Source of the DNA: Cellulomonas sp. KRMCY2
Lineage (GTDB): Bacteria > Actinomycetota > Actinomycetes > Actinomycetales > Cellulomonadaceae
Assembly: GCF_000526515.1 (NCBI RefSeq)
Contig: NZ_JAGF01000001.1
Span: 4,431,233 to 4,495,232 of the forward strand
Length of the DNA: 64,000 nucleotides
Direction of reading: 5' to 3'
Shown here: positions 46,637 to 54,231 of the stretch, in pieces
Position numbering within the stretch: position 1 is the first letter of the stretch
How the letters are laid out: each line of letters begins with the position of its first letter
Notes under the pieces: model-generated
What the model was told of the DNA's origin: nothing
The model's database searches: none
What the model saw: the letters and a program-made list of their open reading frames with translations, nothing else
Position numbers and translations under genes: made by a program

Positions 46637-47638
46637 TCAGTCGGGCAAGTCGATTGCAGCGGCGTCCGCAAGCGCCTGGAGATACGGCATAGGCAGCCCG
46701 GCATCCCTCCAGCAGCTCAACAGCCGACGAGGATGACTAGAGAGTCGCTCGAGCAGCAGGACGCTCTCAGCCTGGCCGAAGAGCAGAAACTGCGGCAGGT
46801 AAGCGAGGGCACCGTGCGGGCCATACTCAGCGAAGAGGATCCTGAGGGTCTCGCGCTCGCTCAGCACGAACGCGTCCATGAGGTCGCCATACTGCGACAA
46901 CTCTTCGTCCGTAAATGCTGGCAGAAGCGGTTCGACAAACCATCTTGAGACGCTGCGATCAGAGGGCGAATGCGCCACCGTAAGGTAGGCCGACTCCGCA
47001 ATCGCAATCAGTTGCTGTACAGGATCCGCGCGTGCCTCACGTTCGCGGTCGGCCAGCCGCTGGACCTCCTCATCAAATATCTCCACTAGGGCGCCGAGAC
47101 GGTAAGCCGCGTGCTGCATCTCATCAGGAAGCTCGACCACTGGCTTGTACAACCATCTGTGCGACATGACTGACCACAGGTCCTGGGATGCTGTCCTCAT
47201 TTGAATCTCGCACTCGCGCACTGCTCCATCGAGAACGAGCGAGACCTGAAGGTGAACCCCGCTGTATCCAAGCCGGTCCGGCGATCCGATGTGCCGTTTG
47301 TCCTCACAACGAATTACTCGTTCTCCCAATCCGGAAGCGATTATTCGACAGGCGTCGTCCACGTCCCGCGGCGCCTCGACAATCACTCGCACACCCGCCT
47401 TGTCGGTTATCTGCTCCCATGGGTCGCTATAGGCCTTGTCGACGATCTTCTTGTGGAACGAGCGAACATCCTTGGCGCGATGGTCAATCCTGCACTTCAT
47501 GGCGCCCGCGTCAAGTAGACCCTGCACTTCGGAACCGACCAGCTGTGCGATCTTCTCGTATGTCGCGTGCTCAGACACATACCGGGCCACGACGGCCTCG
47601 ATGTCGCCTGGCCTAGGCTCACTCATCGGCCGCCCCAT
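46637..47638 (-). CDS. RelA/SpoT-domain nucleotide synthetase-like protein
   Basis: This 333-residue protein has a RelA/SpoT synthetase domain in residues 30-165: KDVRSFHKKI, ITDKAGVRVIVEAP (77-90), DRLGYSGVHLQV (121-132) and ECEIQMRTASQDLWSVMSHRWLYK (142-165), matching the substrate loop, D-x-x-G-x-R, GYxxxH and EIQxRT motifs. There is no hydrolase or TGS/ACT domain. A 165-residue helical C-terminus is unfamiliar. The family makes (p)ppGpp or related alarmones, or pyrophosphorylates tRNA when acting as a toxin (toxSAS). ATG 47638 (AGGGG five bases before) overlaps the NdpA-like gene by 20 bases; ATG 47626 is the alternative. Confidence 0.85.
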   Translation of the reverse strand: MGRPMSEPRPGDIEAVVARYVSEHATYEKIAQLVGSEVQGLLDAGAMKCRIDHRAKDVRSFHKKIVDKAYSDPWEQITDKAGVRVIVEAPRDVDDACRIIASGLGERVIRCEDKRHIGSPDRLGYSGVHLQVSLVLDGAVRECEIQMRTASQDLWSVMSHRWLYKPVVELPDEMQHAAYRLGALVEIFDEEVQRLADREREARADPVQQLIAIAESAYLTVAHSPSDRSVSRWFVEPLLPAFTDEELSQYGDLMDAFVLSERETLRILFAEYGPHGALAYLPQFLLFGQAESVLLLERLSSHPRRLLSCWRDAGLPMPYLQALADAAAIDLPD

Positions 47639-48689
47639 TCTCGCCCCTGCTTGAGGCGCGCGGCCGACGTCCTCTCCCTGTCACCTGGCGAATTCTGTCG
47701 CGCACCACAATCGTCGCACCGTCGTCGATGGAGTCTCCAAGCACGAGCCGACCGTCCTCGTATGCTTCAGTCGGTGCAGAGACAATTATCCCAGAGTCCG
47801 TGTCGATCCGAACCTGGCTAAGTCGATTCTCCACCAAGGTTGTGTCTTTTGTGAACGGCTGAGGCGAGACGCCCTGGCTCTCTAGTGACAGCACAAAGTC
47901 GTCTTGCTCATCCGGTGCAATGTACCGCTGGGCAAAGTCACTTGATGACAGGACCCGGTGGGGGCTCTGCATTTCAGCAATGAGCGCAATCGCGTACCTC
48001 CCTCGCTTCTGAGGATCGGCCTGCTGGTTCAACCACGACTCAGCTGCTGTATGGAACTTCTCGGTCAGGCGATCGGCCCTCTCGGCGAGCGTGCACCCGA
48101 GGAAGTCAAAGAGGAAGTACTGAGCAACGCCAAATCCAGCGGCCTGATTGTCAACGATGAAACCACTCATCGGGGCGTCCGTCGGGCCGTCCAGAAGAAG
48201 TGCCACCTTGAAGACGCGCGAACCCTCCGTGAAGAGGAGGTCATGAAGGAGCTGTACATCAAAGGTACGGCTCCCGTCGGCCAGCACCGTCTGCTGCGCG
48301 CGTACCCCCAGTTCGTGCTCCAGCTTCGCGATGATCACCGCATGTTGGGCGCCAAAGGTCGAGGCTGCCACAACGATGATCCCGCCGGGACTGATACCCG
48401 GCTGTACTTGCTGGAGGTGTTCGGCGATCCGTTGCGACGCCGGGACGAGGCTGCCGGGCGCGGCCAGAATCGCCTGAGCTGCCGCCGGCACTGGTTGAGG
48501 AGGGCCTTCCTCGAGAATCGGGCGAGCGTACTGGGCAAGCGCGCGCCGGATCCTGCTCTGGATGTACTCCCTCTGGCCATCGCGGAGCTCCGATGCCACA
48601 TCGCTCAGGACAAGACCCGCCCCCGGTGAGTTTCTGCCCGAAACCTGGTGGAGGACAACCTGTCCAAGCTGAACCGTTGCGAACCGCAT
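47619..48689 (-). CDS. NdpA-like nucleoid-associated protein (NA37 family)
   Basis: This 356-residue protein has the NA37 layout: an N-terminal MRFATVQLGQVVLHQVSGRN, a middle FGVAQYFLFDFLGCTLAERADRLTEKFHTAAESWL, and a C-terminal RVLSSSDFAQRYIAPDEQDDF...VENRLSQVRIDTDSGIIVSAPTEAYEDG...IVVRDRIRQV. NdpA proteins associate with the nucleoid; their biochemical role is unclear. ATG 48689 has GGGGAGG five bases before it and gives the family N-terminus, although the frame is open to 48875. Its stop overlaps the RelA/SpoT start, so the two are translationally coupled. Family assignment is from remembered patterns. Confidence 0.65.
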   Translation of the reverse strand: MRFATVQLGQVVLHQVSGRNSPGAGLVLSDVASELRDGQREYIQSRIRRALAQYARPILEEGPPQPVPAAAQAILAAPGSLVPASQRIAEHLQQVQPGISPGGIIVVAASTFGAQHAVIIAKLEHELGVRAQQTVLADGSRTFDVQLLHDLLFTEGSRVFKVALLLDGPTDAPMSGFIVDNQAAGFGVAQYFLFDFLGCTLAERADRLTEKFHTAAESWLNQQADPQKRGRYAIALIAEMQSPHRVLSSSDFAQRYIAPDEQDDFVLSLESQGVSPQPFTKDTTLVENRLSQVRIDTDSGIIVSAPTEAYEDGRLVLGDSIDDGATIVVRDRIRQVTGRGRRPRASSRGENGAADE

Positions 48690-48992
48690 CTGGCCTCCCC
48701 GGAGCGCGTACAGCGGAACCCCCATCGACCAAGTCGGATCCTGAATTCTGTCCGCCAAGGAACGAGGCAAGACTCCCACTTCGGGGACCTCGATGGTTGG
48801 ACGTTGACGGCTCAGTCCATACCGCACCGGGTGGAGTACAGCAGCGGCGCCAGCACACGACCACTCCAAGATCACCTCGACAGGTTGACGCCGTCAACAC
48901 ACCCGCCCAATCCGGGCCGCCATGAGCCAGCGCTTCCGAGGCGTTCCCGCACGTCAGCACCGTGCACCTCCCGGTCCCAACAGCTCCCGAAA
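48690..48992. other. Right end of module A, non-coding
   Basis: This stretch holds the presumed promoter of the NdpA/RelA-SpoT operon, the palindrome gttgacgccgtcaac at 48884-48898 and the motif cgcacgtca at 48948. No gene is seen. The two sites match those at the right ends of the other modules. Confidence 0.7.
48884..48898. promoter_or_regulatory. GTTGAC palindrome, right end of module A (putative integrase arm site)
   Basis: gttgacgccgtcaac, a perfect dyad apart from the central base, ends 95 bases before att core 2. The same dyad precedes att cores 3, 4 and 6 at 94 bases, and a degenerate form precedes core 5. Single GTTGAC copies lie by the left end at 35254 and 35276. This is the pattern of arm-type binding sites; the protein bound is inferred. 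Confidence 0.72.
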
Positions 48993-49015
48993 GGTTCGAT
49001 TCCCGCCACCTCCAC
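48993..49015 (+). other. att core 2 (A/B junction)
   Basis: A perfect copy of the 23-base ssrA end. Confidence 0.9.
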
Positions 49016-49052
49016 TGTCCTGTGCTCGCGTTCGCGCGGGTCAGGCGACATC

Positions 49053-49088
49053 AAGGCCGCCACACCGCTCACCACGGGTCGCGGCCTT
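49053..49088 (+). terminator. Left-end hairpin of module B
   Basis: aaggccgc (49053-49060) pairs with gcggcctt (49081-49088). It stands 38 bases after the att core, so it would follow ssrA if B were integrated directly. Module D has an equivalent with similar flanking sequence (cgcgggtcagg). Confidence 0.6.
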
Positions 49089-49275
49089 CGTGTGTCCGGC
49101 TGTTCCCTCGATTCGCACGTGAGCGCCCATGCCCTGGCACGCTCTCTGCGGCAGGCCGCACCATGGCTGGGCTGGGACTTCAGCCCAAGGCAATCGACCT
49201 CGATGCTTGACGAACCGCTCGGCGCGCCGCACGGCCCGGGAATCGCACCTGGCCCCGGTGGAGCAGGATGGGTCG

Positions 49276-49578
49276 ATGAGGATCCAGCTCCTGTACTTCG
49301 ACGAGTGCCCCAGCTGGCAGGTGGCCGACGCGCGGCTGCGCGAGGCTCTTGCCGCCGTGGGCAACACCACGGACGTGGAGCGAGTCCTGGTTACCACCGC
49401 CGAGGCGGCCGAGTCGTGGGGCTTCCACGGCTCGCCGTCGGTCCTGGTGGACGGGGAAGACCCGTTCGCCGAGCCTGGCGCGCCGGTGGGCTTGTCGTGC
49501 CGGCTGTATCGCACCCCTGCCGGGGTCAGCGGCTCCCCGACAGTCGGGCAGCTGGTCGAGGTGCTCGCCCGCGGCTGA
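49276..49578 (+). CDS. Small thioredoxin-fold protein
   Basis: This 100-residue protein starts MRIQLLYFDECPSWQVADARLREAL and includes WGFHGSPSVLVDGEDPFAEPGAPVGLSCRLYRTPAG. It belongs to a group of small thioredoxin-like proteins, often labelled with alkylmercury-lyase neighbours, that keep a single Cys where thioredoxins have CxxC and a cis-Pro segment (GSPS). A redox or metal role is possible. It is intact here; the B' copy has a shifted segment. Confidence 0.78.
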   Translation: MRIQLLYFDECPSWQVADARLREALAAVGNTTDVERVLVTTAEAAESWGFHGSPSVLVDGEDPFAEPGAPVGLSCRLYRTPAGVSGSPTVGQLVEVLARG

Positions 49579-49619
49579 TCCGCACCACGTCGACCGCTCG
49601 GAGCGAGACGGCATGCTCA

Positions 49620-49949
49620 ATGACGACGAACCGCGAACGGGTTCTGAGCGTCCTTTCGCAAGCAACACGAGCCCTCGACGATGGCGAGCTCGCTCGACGG
49701 GCCGCCGTCAGTCCGAGGCAGACGGTGAACCAGGTCTGCAGGCGGCTCGTCGACGGAGGCCTTGTAGCCAGGACCGTCGGGCCCGGCGGCAAGGTCGTCA
49801 ATGGACTCCGCGTCCGGCCCGCTGCGAGCACGATCGACGACGCCCTGTCCGCCATGCCGCCGGGCCGTTCTACCGAGCAACGAGTCGCCGAACGGCACAG
49901 GGCCTCCGAAGCGACCGGTCTGCATCTCTGGGCGGTTCTGCGAGGAGTC
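49620..49949 (+). pseudogene. Truncated HTH regulator
   Basis: From ATG 49620 the frame reads MTTNRERVLSVLSQATRALDDGELARRAAVSPRQTVNQVCRRLVDGGLVARTVGPGGK, a winged-helix DNA-binding domain. After about 95 residues family-like sequence stops, and the frame runs antisense into the PIN gene, so the 3' part appears lost. A still more decayed relative may lie at about 56735-56880 in module D. Confidence 0.5.
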
Positions 49950-50342
49950 CTAGAAGGGGGATGTGACCGAGACGCCGTTGGACTGGGCGGCCTCGGCGAG
50001 TCGGTCGTCGTAGGTGACGATCCCTTCGAGGTCGTCACCGAGGCTCAGGGCCGCCGCAAGGTGGACGGCGTCGAGGCTACGCAGGAGCGTCGGATCGAGA
50101 CGGCCCGCCTCCTCAAAGGTCGCGGTCGTGACCGTCATGAGCGTGATCGAGTCGAGTACCGCCCGTGCCTGCACGACGCGGTCGGGGGCGGCGCGACGCA
50201 CGGCGCGCAACAACTCGGTCCTCGCGAGATCGCAGGACACCGGCTCACGTTCGGCCGCGGCCAGCCACGCGCGCAGGGCCGCCGTCTCTGCCTCGGAGAC
50301 GACGAGCTTCACCAGCGCCGAGGTGTCGAGGTAGTGGGCCAC
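49950..50342 (-). CDS. PIN-domain ribonuclease toxin (VapC type)
   Basis: This 130-residue protein starts MAHYLDTSALVKLVVSEAE, with the first catalytic Asp in LDTSA. It continues with CDLARTELLRAV (Glu) and has the C-terminal acids in SLDAVHLAAALSLGDDLEGIVTYDDRL. VapC toxins cleave tRNA or rRNA. The GTG start follows the antitoxin stop at 50345 by two bases. All key acids are present, so this copy should be active. Confidence 0.9.
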   Translation of the reverse strand: MAHYLDTSALVKLVVSEAETAALRAWLAAAEREPVSCDLARTELLRAVRRAAPDRVVQARAVLDSITLMTVTTATFEEAGRLDPTLLRSLDAVHLAAALSLGDDLEGIVTYDDRLAEAAQSNGVSVTSPF

Positions 50343-50344
50343 GG

Positions 50345-50608
50345 CTAGTACCTCTCGGCATCTCTCATCGCAGCGAGCTCGTGGGACAGGTTCGGCCCCG
50401 CCTCGGGGGCGGGAAGTTCCCCGATGGTGTGACGCGCGGCGCGGGCGCCCCCCGCGTTCAGCAGCTGCTGGAGGCGCGACGACGGGATCGCCGTCAGCTG
50501 AGCCACCGGGCGTCCCCTATCGGTGATCGTGACAGTCTCCCCGGCGACGGCGTGGGCGACGACGGCCGAGGCGTTCTGCTTCAGCGCACGAATCCCTACC
50601 TGTGTCAT
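50345..50608 (-). CDS. Phd/YefM-type antitoxin (partner of the PIN toxin)
   Basis: This 87-residue protein starts MTQVGIRALKQNASAVVAHAVAGETVTITDRGRPVAQLTAIP, the Phd/YefM DNA-binding fold, with a toxin-binding tail. ATG 50608 stands a few bases after TACAGT, suggesting leaderless translation; ATG 50617 is in frame. The antitoxin should neutralise the PIN protein and repress the operon. Confidence 0.88.
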   Translation of the reverse strand: MTQVGIRALKQNASAVVAHAVAGETVTITDRGRPVAQLTAIPSSRLQQLLNAGGARAARHTIGELPAPEAGPNLSHELAAMRDAERY

Positions 50609-50696
50609 GTGCTTCACTGTAGTACATCAGGGCTGAAGGTGGCATCGTCGTGCAACAAGGTCCAGGCCGACCGAGGGCTCATGCGACCGGGCCACT

Positions 50697-50711
50697 GTTG
50701 ACGCCGTCAAC
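50697..50711. promoter_or_regulatory. GTTGAC palindrome, right end of module B
   Basis: gttgacgccgtcaac ends 94 bases before att core 3; CGCAGGTCA begins at 50760, 45 bases before the core. Both match the other modules. Confidence 0.72.
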
Positions 50712-50804
50712 AGATCCCGCCTCGAGCACCACCCAGAACCTTCCACGTTCCGACGTCACCGCAGGTCACCGGCTCGACCCAACACGTCCACACGCCACCA
50801 GACA

Positions 50805-50827
50805 GGTTCGATTCCCGCCACCTCCAC
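50805..50827 (+). other. att core 3 (B/C junction)
   Basis: A perfect copy of the 23-base ssrA end. Confidence 0.9.
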
Positions 50828-50833
50828 CCGTTG

Positions 50834-50867
50834 GATCCCGTCGGATGCCGTTGCGTCCGACGGGATC
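50834..50867 (+). terminator. Left-end hairpin of module C
   Basis: gatcccgtcgga (50834-50845) pairs perfectly with tccgacgggatc (50856-50867) around a 10-base loop, starting 7 bases after the att core. A GTTGAC copy lies at 50873. It is suited to ending ssrA transcription. Confidence 0.7.
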
Positions 50868-51037
50868 TGTTCGTTGACGGCCTCAGACCCGTTGCGACCC
50901 GAGGGCGAGCCGAGTACCCAGGACGCGCGCCGCACCCTCCCTGGAACAGTGACAGAGCCGGTACGACACATGACCGCCTGGGGGCGTGGTCGCGCTGACC
51001 GCCGCCCGTCTGGACGCCGTTGCGCACGCCTGGGCGG

Positions 51038-51505
51038 TCAGTCGACCACCGCCCAGAACCCGTTCTCCCCCCCAGCTTGCTTCGACGCGTGACCCTTCCT
51101 CCAGTTGCAGCACGCTGCAGCCCGCAACTCCGTGCGGCCCGACGTCGTCGGGCTTCGGCAAGTAGCAGGCCGCCCACTCACCGGGAGCAACGGGCAGGTC
51201 GAACCGCCCGCCGGGCGCCGAGCGGTTGCCACGCACCTCCGGACCCGAGGACGTCGGCCTCTTGGATCGTTGCGGTCGGCTCTGTGGCCACCCTCCGGGT
51301 ACGCACCGAGGAGGTCCCAGGTCGCGTCGGAGGCCGGCAGCGCGACCATCCAGCCCTCCTCGATCGCGTCCGGTGGAAAGCCGGTGTCGTCGAAGGCCCG
51401 CATCCGGCCCCCGGCCTCGTCGTTCGCGCAGGCACCCAGCGCGCCCACGCACGCCACGAGCACGACGACGAGCGCGCAGACCCTCACTCGACTGGTCACT
51501 CGCAT
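51038..51505 (-). pseudogene. Lipoprotein gene with frameshifts
   Basis: The frame from 51505 reads MRVTSRVRVCALVVVLVACVGALGACANDEAGG, a signal peptide with lipobox LGAC, then AFDDTGFPPDAIEEGWMVALPASD. Protein-like sequence then continues in other frames: ATEPTATIQEADVLGSGGAWQPL and RFDLPVAPGEWAACYLPKPDDVGPHGVAGCSVLQLEEGSRV. At least one of these breaks is shared with the C' copy, so part of the damage predates the duplication. Function is unknown. Confidence 0.6.
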
Positions 51506-52338
51506 GCGCCCCCGTTAAGCCGGAACCACGTCGGAACAGCAGCCGCCTCGCCGAACGGTTTGGCGCCGGCGAACCCGATGGTGATCTCCTGACCCGCCAG
51601 GATACCGGCGTTCCAGGACAGGTTCGTGGCCGTGACCGTCGCGCCCTCCGTGGTCATGGTGGAGCTCCAGTGGTGTGCCACGGATTGCCCGGCCGGCATC
51701 TCCCACTCAAGGTCCCACCCGTCGATGGGGTCGGTGCCGATGTTCCGGATCCAGATCTGGGAGGTGAAGCCGGTCGGCCAGTCCCCGTGCACGGTGTAGC
51801 GCACGGCGCAGGTCGGCGACTCCTCCACCGGCGGCTCGGCGACCCGCCGGACCGTCAGGATGACGTCGCCGACGCCGCCTGGCTTGCGCTGTCACCCACG
51901 GTGGCGGTGATGTGGTGGGTGCCCTCTCCCCGTCCGTGCGTAGCCGAGGCGCACGTAGAGCTGTTCGCCGTCGCCGTTGGTGTCACCGACCGCGACGACG
52001 ACCTGGTTGCGCCCACGTCCGACGACGCGAGCCTCTGCGGCCTGCATCAGCAGGGTCCCGACTCCTTGCCCAAGAGACTCGGCACGCACCTGCAGGTGGT
52101 TGATCTCGACGGCGCCGGGGAACGCCGCCCGAGCGGACCGGCCTACGCAGCCGCCCCACTGGACCATGCAGGAGCCCAACGGCTCCCCGCCCTGCTACGC
52201 CACCAGGTAGGTGGCCCGGCCTTCGCGGTGCTGGGCGTAGTGCGCCTCGTGGACCTCCCCCGTCGTCGGCCAGCGAGATCTGAGCGCGTCGAGGTCCTCG
52301 TCCGTGCAGGGTCGGATCTCCACCCGCTCATCCAACAT
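51496..52338 (-). pseudogene. Broken GNAT acetyltransferase frame running into a CBM2 cellulose-binding module
   Basis: From ATG 52338 the frame reads MLDERVEIRPCTDEDLDALRSRWPTTGEVHEAHYAQHREGRATYLVA and meets an amber codon at 52195. It resumes at QGGEPLGSCMVQW and NHLQVRAESLGQGVGTLLMQAAEARVVGRGRNQVVVAVGDTNGDGEQLYVRLGYARTGR, the GNAT acetyl-CoA core. A frame change near 51930 and another near 51880 separate this from an intact CBM2 (51496-51828, CAVRYTVHGDWPTGFTSQIWIRNIG...WFRLNGGACE). The C' copy reads through both changes but breaks elsewhere. The amber codon is in both copies, so it is genuine. Confidence 0.65.
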
Positions 52339-52378
52339 GACGGGGACCACGGGCCAGTCCGGCTGCCATAGTGGCGCC

Positions 52379-52891
52379 GTGAGTCTCGAGCTGCGTGCCC
52401 TGCGCGCCGACGACGCAGGCGGCGCCAGGGCGGCTCACGCCGAACTCGCGGCCGAGGACTTCGCGTTCCTCCCCTTCTTCGACGCCGAAGAGGCGTGGGA
52501 CGCATACCTCGCCCGGATCACACGCCTGAGCCGCGGCGAGGACCTCCCACCGGGAATCGTGCCGTGGACCGACCTGTACGGCGTCGTCGACGGCGTGGTC
52601 GTGGGACGCGTGTCGGTGCGTCACCGGTTGACCGAGTCGCTCGAGCGCGTCGGCGGGCACATCGGCTACGGAGTGCGCCCCGCGTACCGCAGGCGCGGAT
52701 ACGCCACGGCCCTCCTTGGCGCCGGGCCCGCCGTGGCTCGCGAACACGGGATCGACCCGGCGCTGGTGATGTGCGACGACAACAACACCGGCTCAGCAAC
52801 GGTCATCGAGCGCTGCGGCGGAATGCTGGAGAACGTGGCGGACGTCGCCGACGGCAGACCCAAGCGGCGCTACTGGGTGCCCACGCGATGA
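52379..52891 (+). CDS. GNAT-family N-acetyltransferase
   Basis: This 170-residue protein starts at GTG 52379 (SLELRALRADDAGGARAAHAEL), eight bases after CATAGT. The acetyl-CoA loop is GYGVRPAYRRRGYATALLGAG (Q/RxxGxG/A pattern). It resembles the group of GNATs that includes small-molecule and protein acetyltransferases; the substrate is unknown. The C' copy is frameshifted near its 3' end. Confidence 0.85.
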   Translation: MSLELRALRADDAGGARAAHAELAAEDFAFLPFFDAEEAWDAYLARITRLSRGEDLPPGIVPWTDLYGVVDGVVVGRVSVRHRLTESLERVGGHIGYGVRPAYRRRGYATALLGAGPAVAREHGIDPALVMCDDNNTGSATVIERCGGMLENVADVADGRPKRRYWVPTR

Positions 52892-52955
52892 CCCGCGGCG
52901 GGTCGATCCGACCGCGGTCCGGTGCGTCGGCCGCGTCAGGCGGCACGATGGGTTC

Positions 52956-53513
52956 ATGGACGGCTTGACCCGGCTCACCGACGGCGTCGTCGTGCTCCGG
53001 CCCCTGGACCTCGGGGACATCGCCGAGCACCTCGCCGGCGAGGACGAGGAACTCGTTCGCTGGCTCAACGGCGGACCCGGCACCCACGAGACGGTCGAGG
53101 CGCATGTCCGGGCTTGCATGGCCGCGTGGCAGGCAGGCGGGCCGACGATCACGTTCGGCATCTGCGCCGGGGTCCCCGAGCGCCTCGTGGGGACGGTGGA
53201 CGCGCACCTCGAGCTCGCTGGGCTGGAGCCCGGTCAAGCGAACATCGCCTACGGGCTCTATCCCGAGGCCAGAGGCCGTGGCCTGGCATCCCGCGCGGTT
53301 GCGCTGATGTGCACCTTCTTGGCCACCCGGCACGGTGTTCGCGAGGCGATCATCCGCACCGAGCCAGCCAATGCGGCGTCCGTCGCGGTCGCTCTCAGGA
53401 CTGGCTTCCGTTTGGCTCGACGCGGCGGCGAGGGCGAGCTCAACTGGTACGTCCGCGACCTCGCAGGGGCGTCGGCTCCGATTGCCCCGTACAGCGCCGG
53501 GAATGGTGACTAG
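52956..53513 (+). CDS. GNAT-family N-acetyltransferase (RimJ/RimL-like)
   Basis: This 185-residue protein reads MDGLTRLTDGVVVLRPLDLGDIAEHLAGEDEELVRWLNG, the start of RimJ/RimL-type acetyltransferases, with the loop IAYGLYPEARGRGLASRAVALM and TEPANAASVAVALRTGFRLA. Substrates of this group include protein N-termini and aminoglycosides. It lies directly upstream of the RelBE-type pair. Confidence 0.87.
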   Translation: MDGLTRLTDGVVVLRPLDLGDIAEHLAGEDEELVRWLNGGPGTHETVEAHVRACMAAWQAGGPTITFGICAGVPERLVGTVDAHLELAGLEPGQANIAYGLYPEARGRGLASRAVALMCTFLATRHGVREAIIRTEPANAASVAVALRTGFRLARRGGEGELNWYVRDLAGASAPIAPYSAGNGD

Positions 53514-53517
53514 AATT
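53512..53517 (+). promoter_or_regulatory. -10 element of the RelBE-type pair
   Basis: TAGAAT lies 6 bases before ATG 53524, within the end of the acetyltransferase gene. It fits a leaderless antitoxin message; a -35 is not clear. Confidence 0.5.
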
Positions 53518-53523
53518 CGGGTC

Positions 53524-53784
53524 ATGACGACCACTACGTCGCTGGCCAACGTCAAGGCCCACCTGTCCGCGATCGTCGGATCCGTGCACGACACCCACGA
53601 GCGGGTTGTCATCACGCGCAACGGTGAGCCGGCCGCAGTCCTGGTCTCCCCCGACGACCTCGCCTCGTTGGAGGAGACCCTGGACATCCTGTCCGACAAG
53701 GCGCTGATGGCACAGGTCGCACGGGCCAGGGCTGAGATCGACGCCGGCGAGACCGTCGAGCTGCCTGCGCTGCATCGCGCGTGA
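53524..53784 (+). CDS. Phd/YefM (RelB-type) antitoxin
   Basis: This 86-residue protein, MTTTTSLANVKAHLSAIVGSVHDTHERVVITRNGEPAAVLVSPDDLASLEETLDIL, is a clear Phd/YefM-fold antitoxin with an acidic C-terminal toxin-binding helix. Its stop overlaps the toxin GTG by 4 bases. Confidence 0.93.
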   Translation: MTTTTSLANVKAHLSAIVGSVHDTHERVVITRNGEPAAVLVSPDDLASLEETLDILSDKALMAQVARARAEIDAGETVELPALHRA

Positions 53785-54044
53785 CCTACCGCATCCGCTG
53801 GGCGTCACCGGCGCGGCGCGCGATCGAGAACACCCTGCCGGAGTCCGTCGCCACAGCCGTCTGGGAGCTCGCCAACGGAGCACTCTCCGAGAACCCGCAA
53901 CGGGTCGGCAAGCGCCTGGCGCGAGAGCTTGCCGGGTACTGGTCAGCTCGCCGCGGCCAGTACAGAGTCATCTACGCCATCGACGACGAGACAACCACCG
54001 TCACCATCATGACCGTCGACCACCGCCGCGACGTCTACCACTGA
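53781..54044 (+). CDS. RelE/ParE-family toxin
   Basis: This 87-residue protein starts at GTG 53781 and has the RelE fold landmarks IRWASPARRAIENTLPE, RVGKRLARELAGYWSARRGQYRVIYAIDDETTTVTIMTVDHRRDVYH. It should be an mRNA interferase acting at the ribosome. The last residues and the following DNA are duplicated at 57114-57169. Confidence 0.93.
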   Translation: MTYRIRWASPARRAIENTLPESVATAVWELANGALSENPQRVGKRLARELAGYWSARRGQYRVIYAIDDETTTVTIMTVDHRRDVYH

Positions 54045-54063
54045 CAACGCCGGAGAACGCACC

Positions 54064-54078
54064 GTTGACGGCGTCAAC
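54064..54078. promoter_or_regulatory. GTTGAC palindrome, right end of module C
   Basis: gttgacggcgtcaac ends 94 bases before att core 4, with CGCAGGTCA at 54127, 45 bases before it. Confidence 0.72.
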
Positions 54079-54171
54079 GAGCCCAGCCAACCAGACCCGC
54101 CAGAACCCGAGCCGTCCCGGCATCACCGCAGGTCACCGCCGTGACCTGTGACGTCACGACCCCCTCCGGCA

Positions 54172-54194
54172 GGTTCGACTCCCGTCACCTCCAC
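54172..54194 (+). other. att core 4 (C/D junction), two substitutions
   Basis: ggttcgactcccgtc then acctccac differs from the ssrA end at two positions (T to C and C to T). It is otherwise placed like the others. Confidence 0.85.
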
Positions 54195-54231
54195 CGTCCT
54201 GTGCCTGCGTTCGCGCGGGTCAGGTGACATC

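Larger units (their letters stand above)
35226..48992 (+). mobile_element. Module A: integrase-bearing genomic island at ssrA
   Basis: The 13.8-kb segment lies between att cores 1 and 2. It starts with a tyrosine integrase and ends with the GTTGAC palindrome and CGCACGTCA motif shared with the other modules. It carries at least thirteen accessory genes, most of them toxin-antitoxin or defence-like. The stretch 45.2-48.6 kb is visibly richer in A/T than the rest, so the island itself is a mosaic. Confidence 0.88.
49016..50804 (+). mobile_element. Module B: integrase-less cassette with a VapBC-type pair
   Basis: This 1.8-kb segment between att cores 2 and 3 has a hairpin at the left end, a thioredoxin-fold gene, a truncated HTH gene, and a PIN toxin with its antitoxin. 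The right end has the GTTGAC dyad (50697-50711) and CGCAGGTCA at 50760. It has no recombinase. A second copy (B') starts at 59324. Confidence 0.82.
50828..54171 (+). mobile_element. Module C: integrase-less cassette with a RelBE-type pair and acetyltransferases
   Basis: This 3.3-kb segment between att cores 3 and 4 has a 12-bp perfect hairpin at the left end, a broken lipoprotein gene, a broken GNAT/CBM2 reading frame, two intact GNAT genes and a RelBE-type pair. The right end has the GTTGAC dyad (54064-54078) and CGCAGGTCA at 54127. A second copy (C') starts at 61140. Confidence 0.82.
49016..54194 (+). repeat. Large direct repeat, copy 1 (modules B and C)
   Basis: This segment is repeated from 59324 to the window end. 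The offset is 10,305 bases near the left and 10,323 near the right, so copy 2 has gained 18 bases net. Most differences are one-base indels in C or G runs. Genes for the PIN/antitoxin, both GNATs and RelBE are intact in this copy. Confidence 0.93.

Noticed and set aside
35226..49015. Prophage
   Set aside because: No capsid, terminase, portal, tail or lysis genes are visible, only an integrase and cargo.
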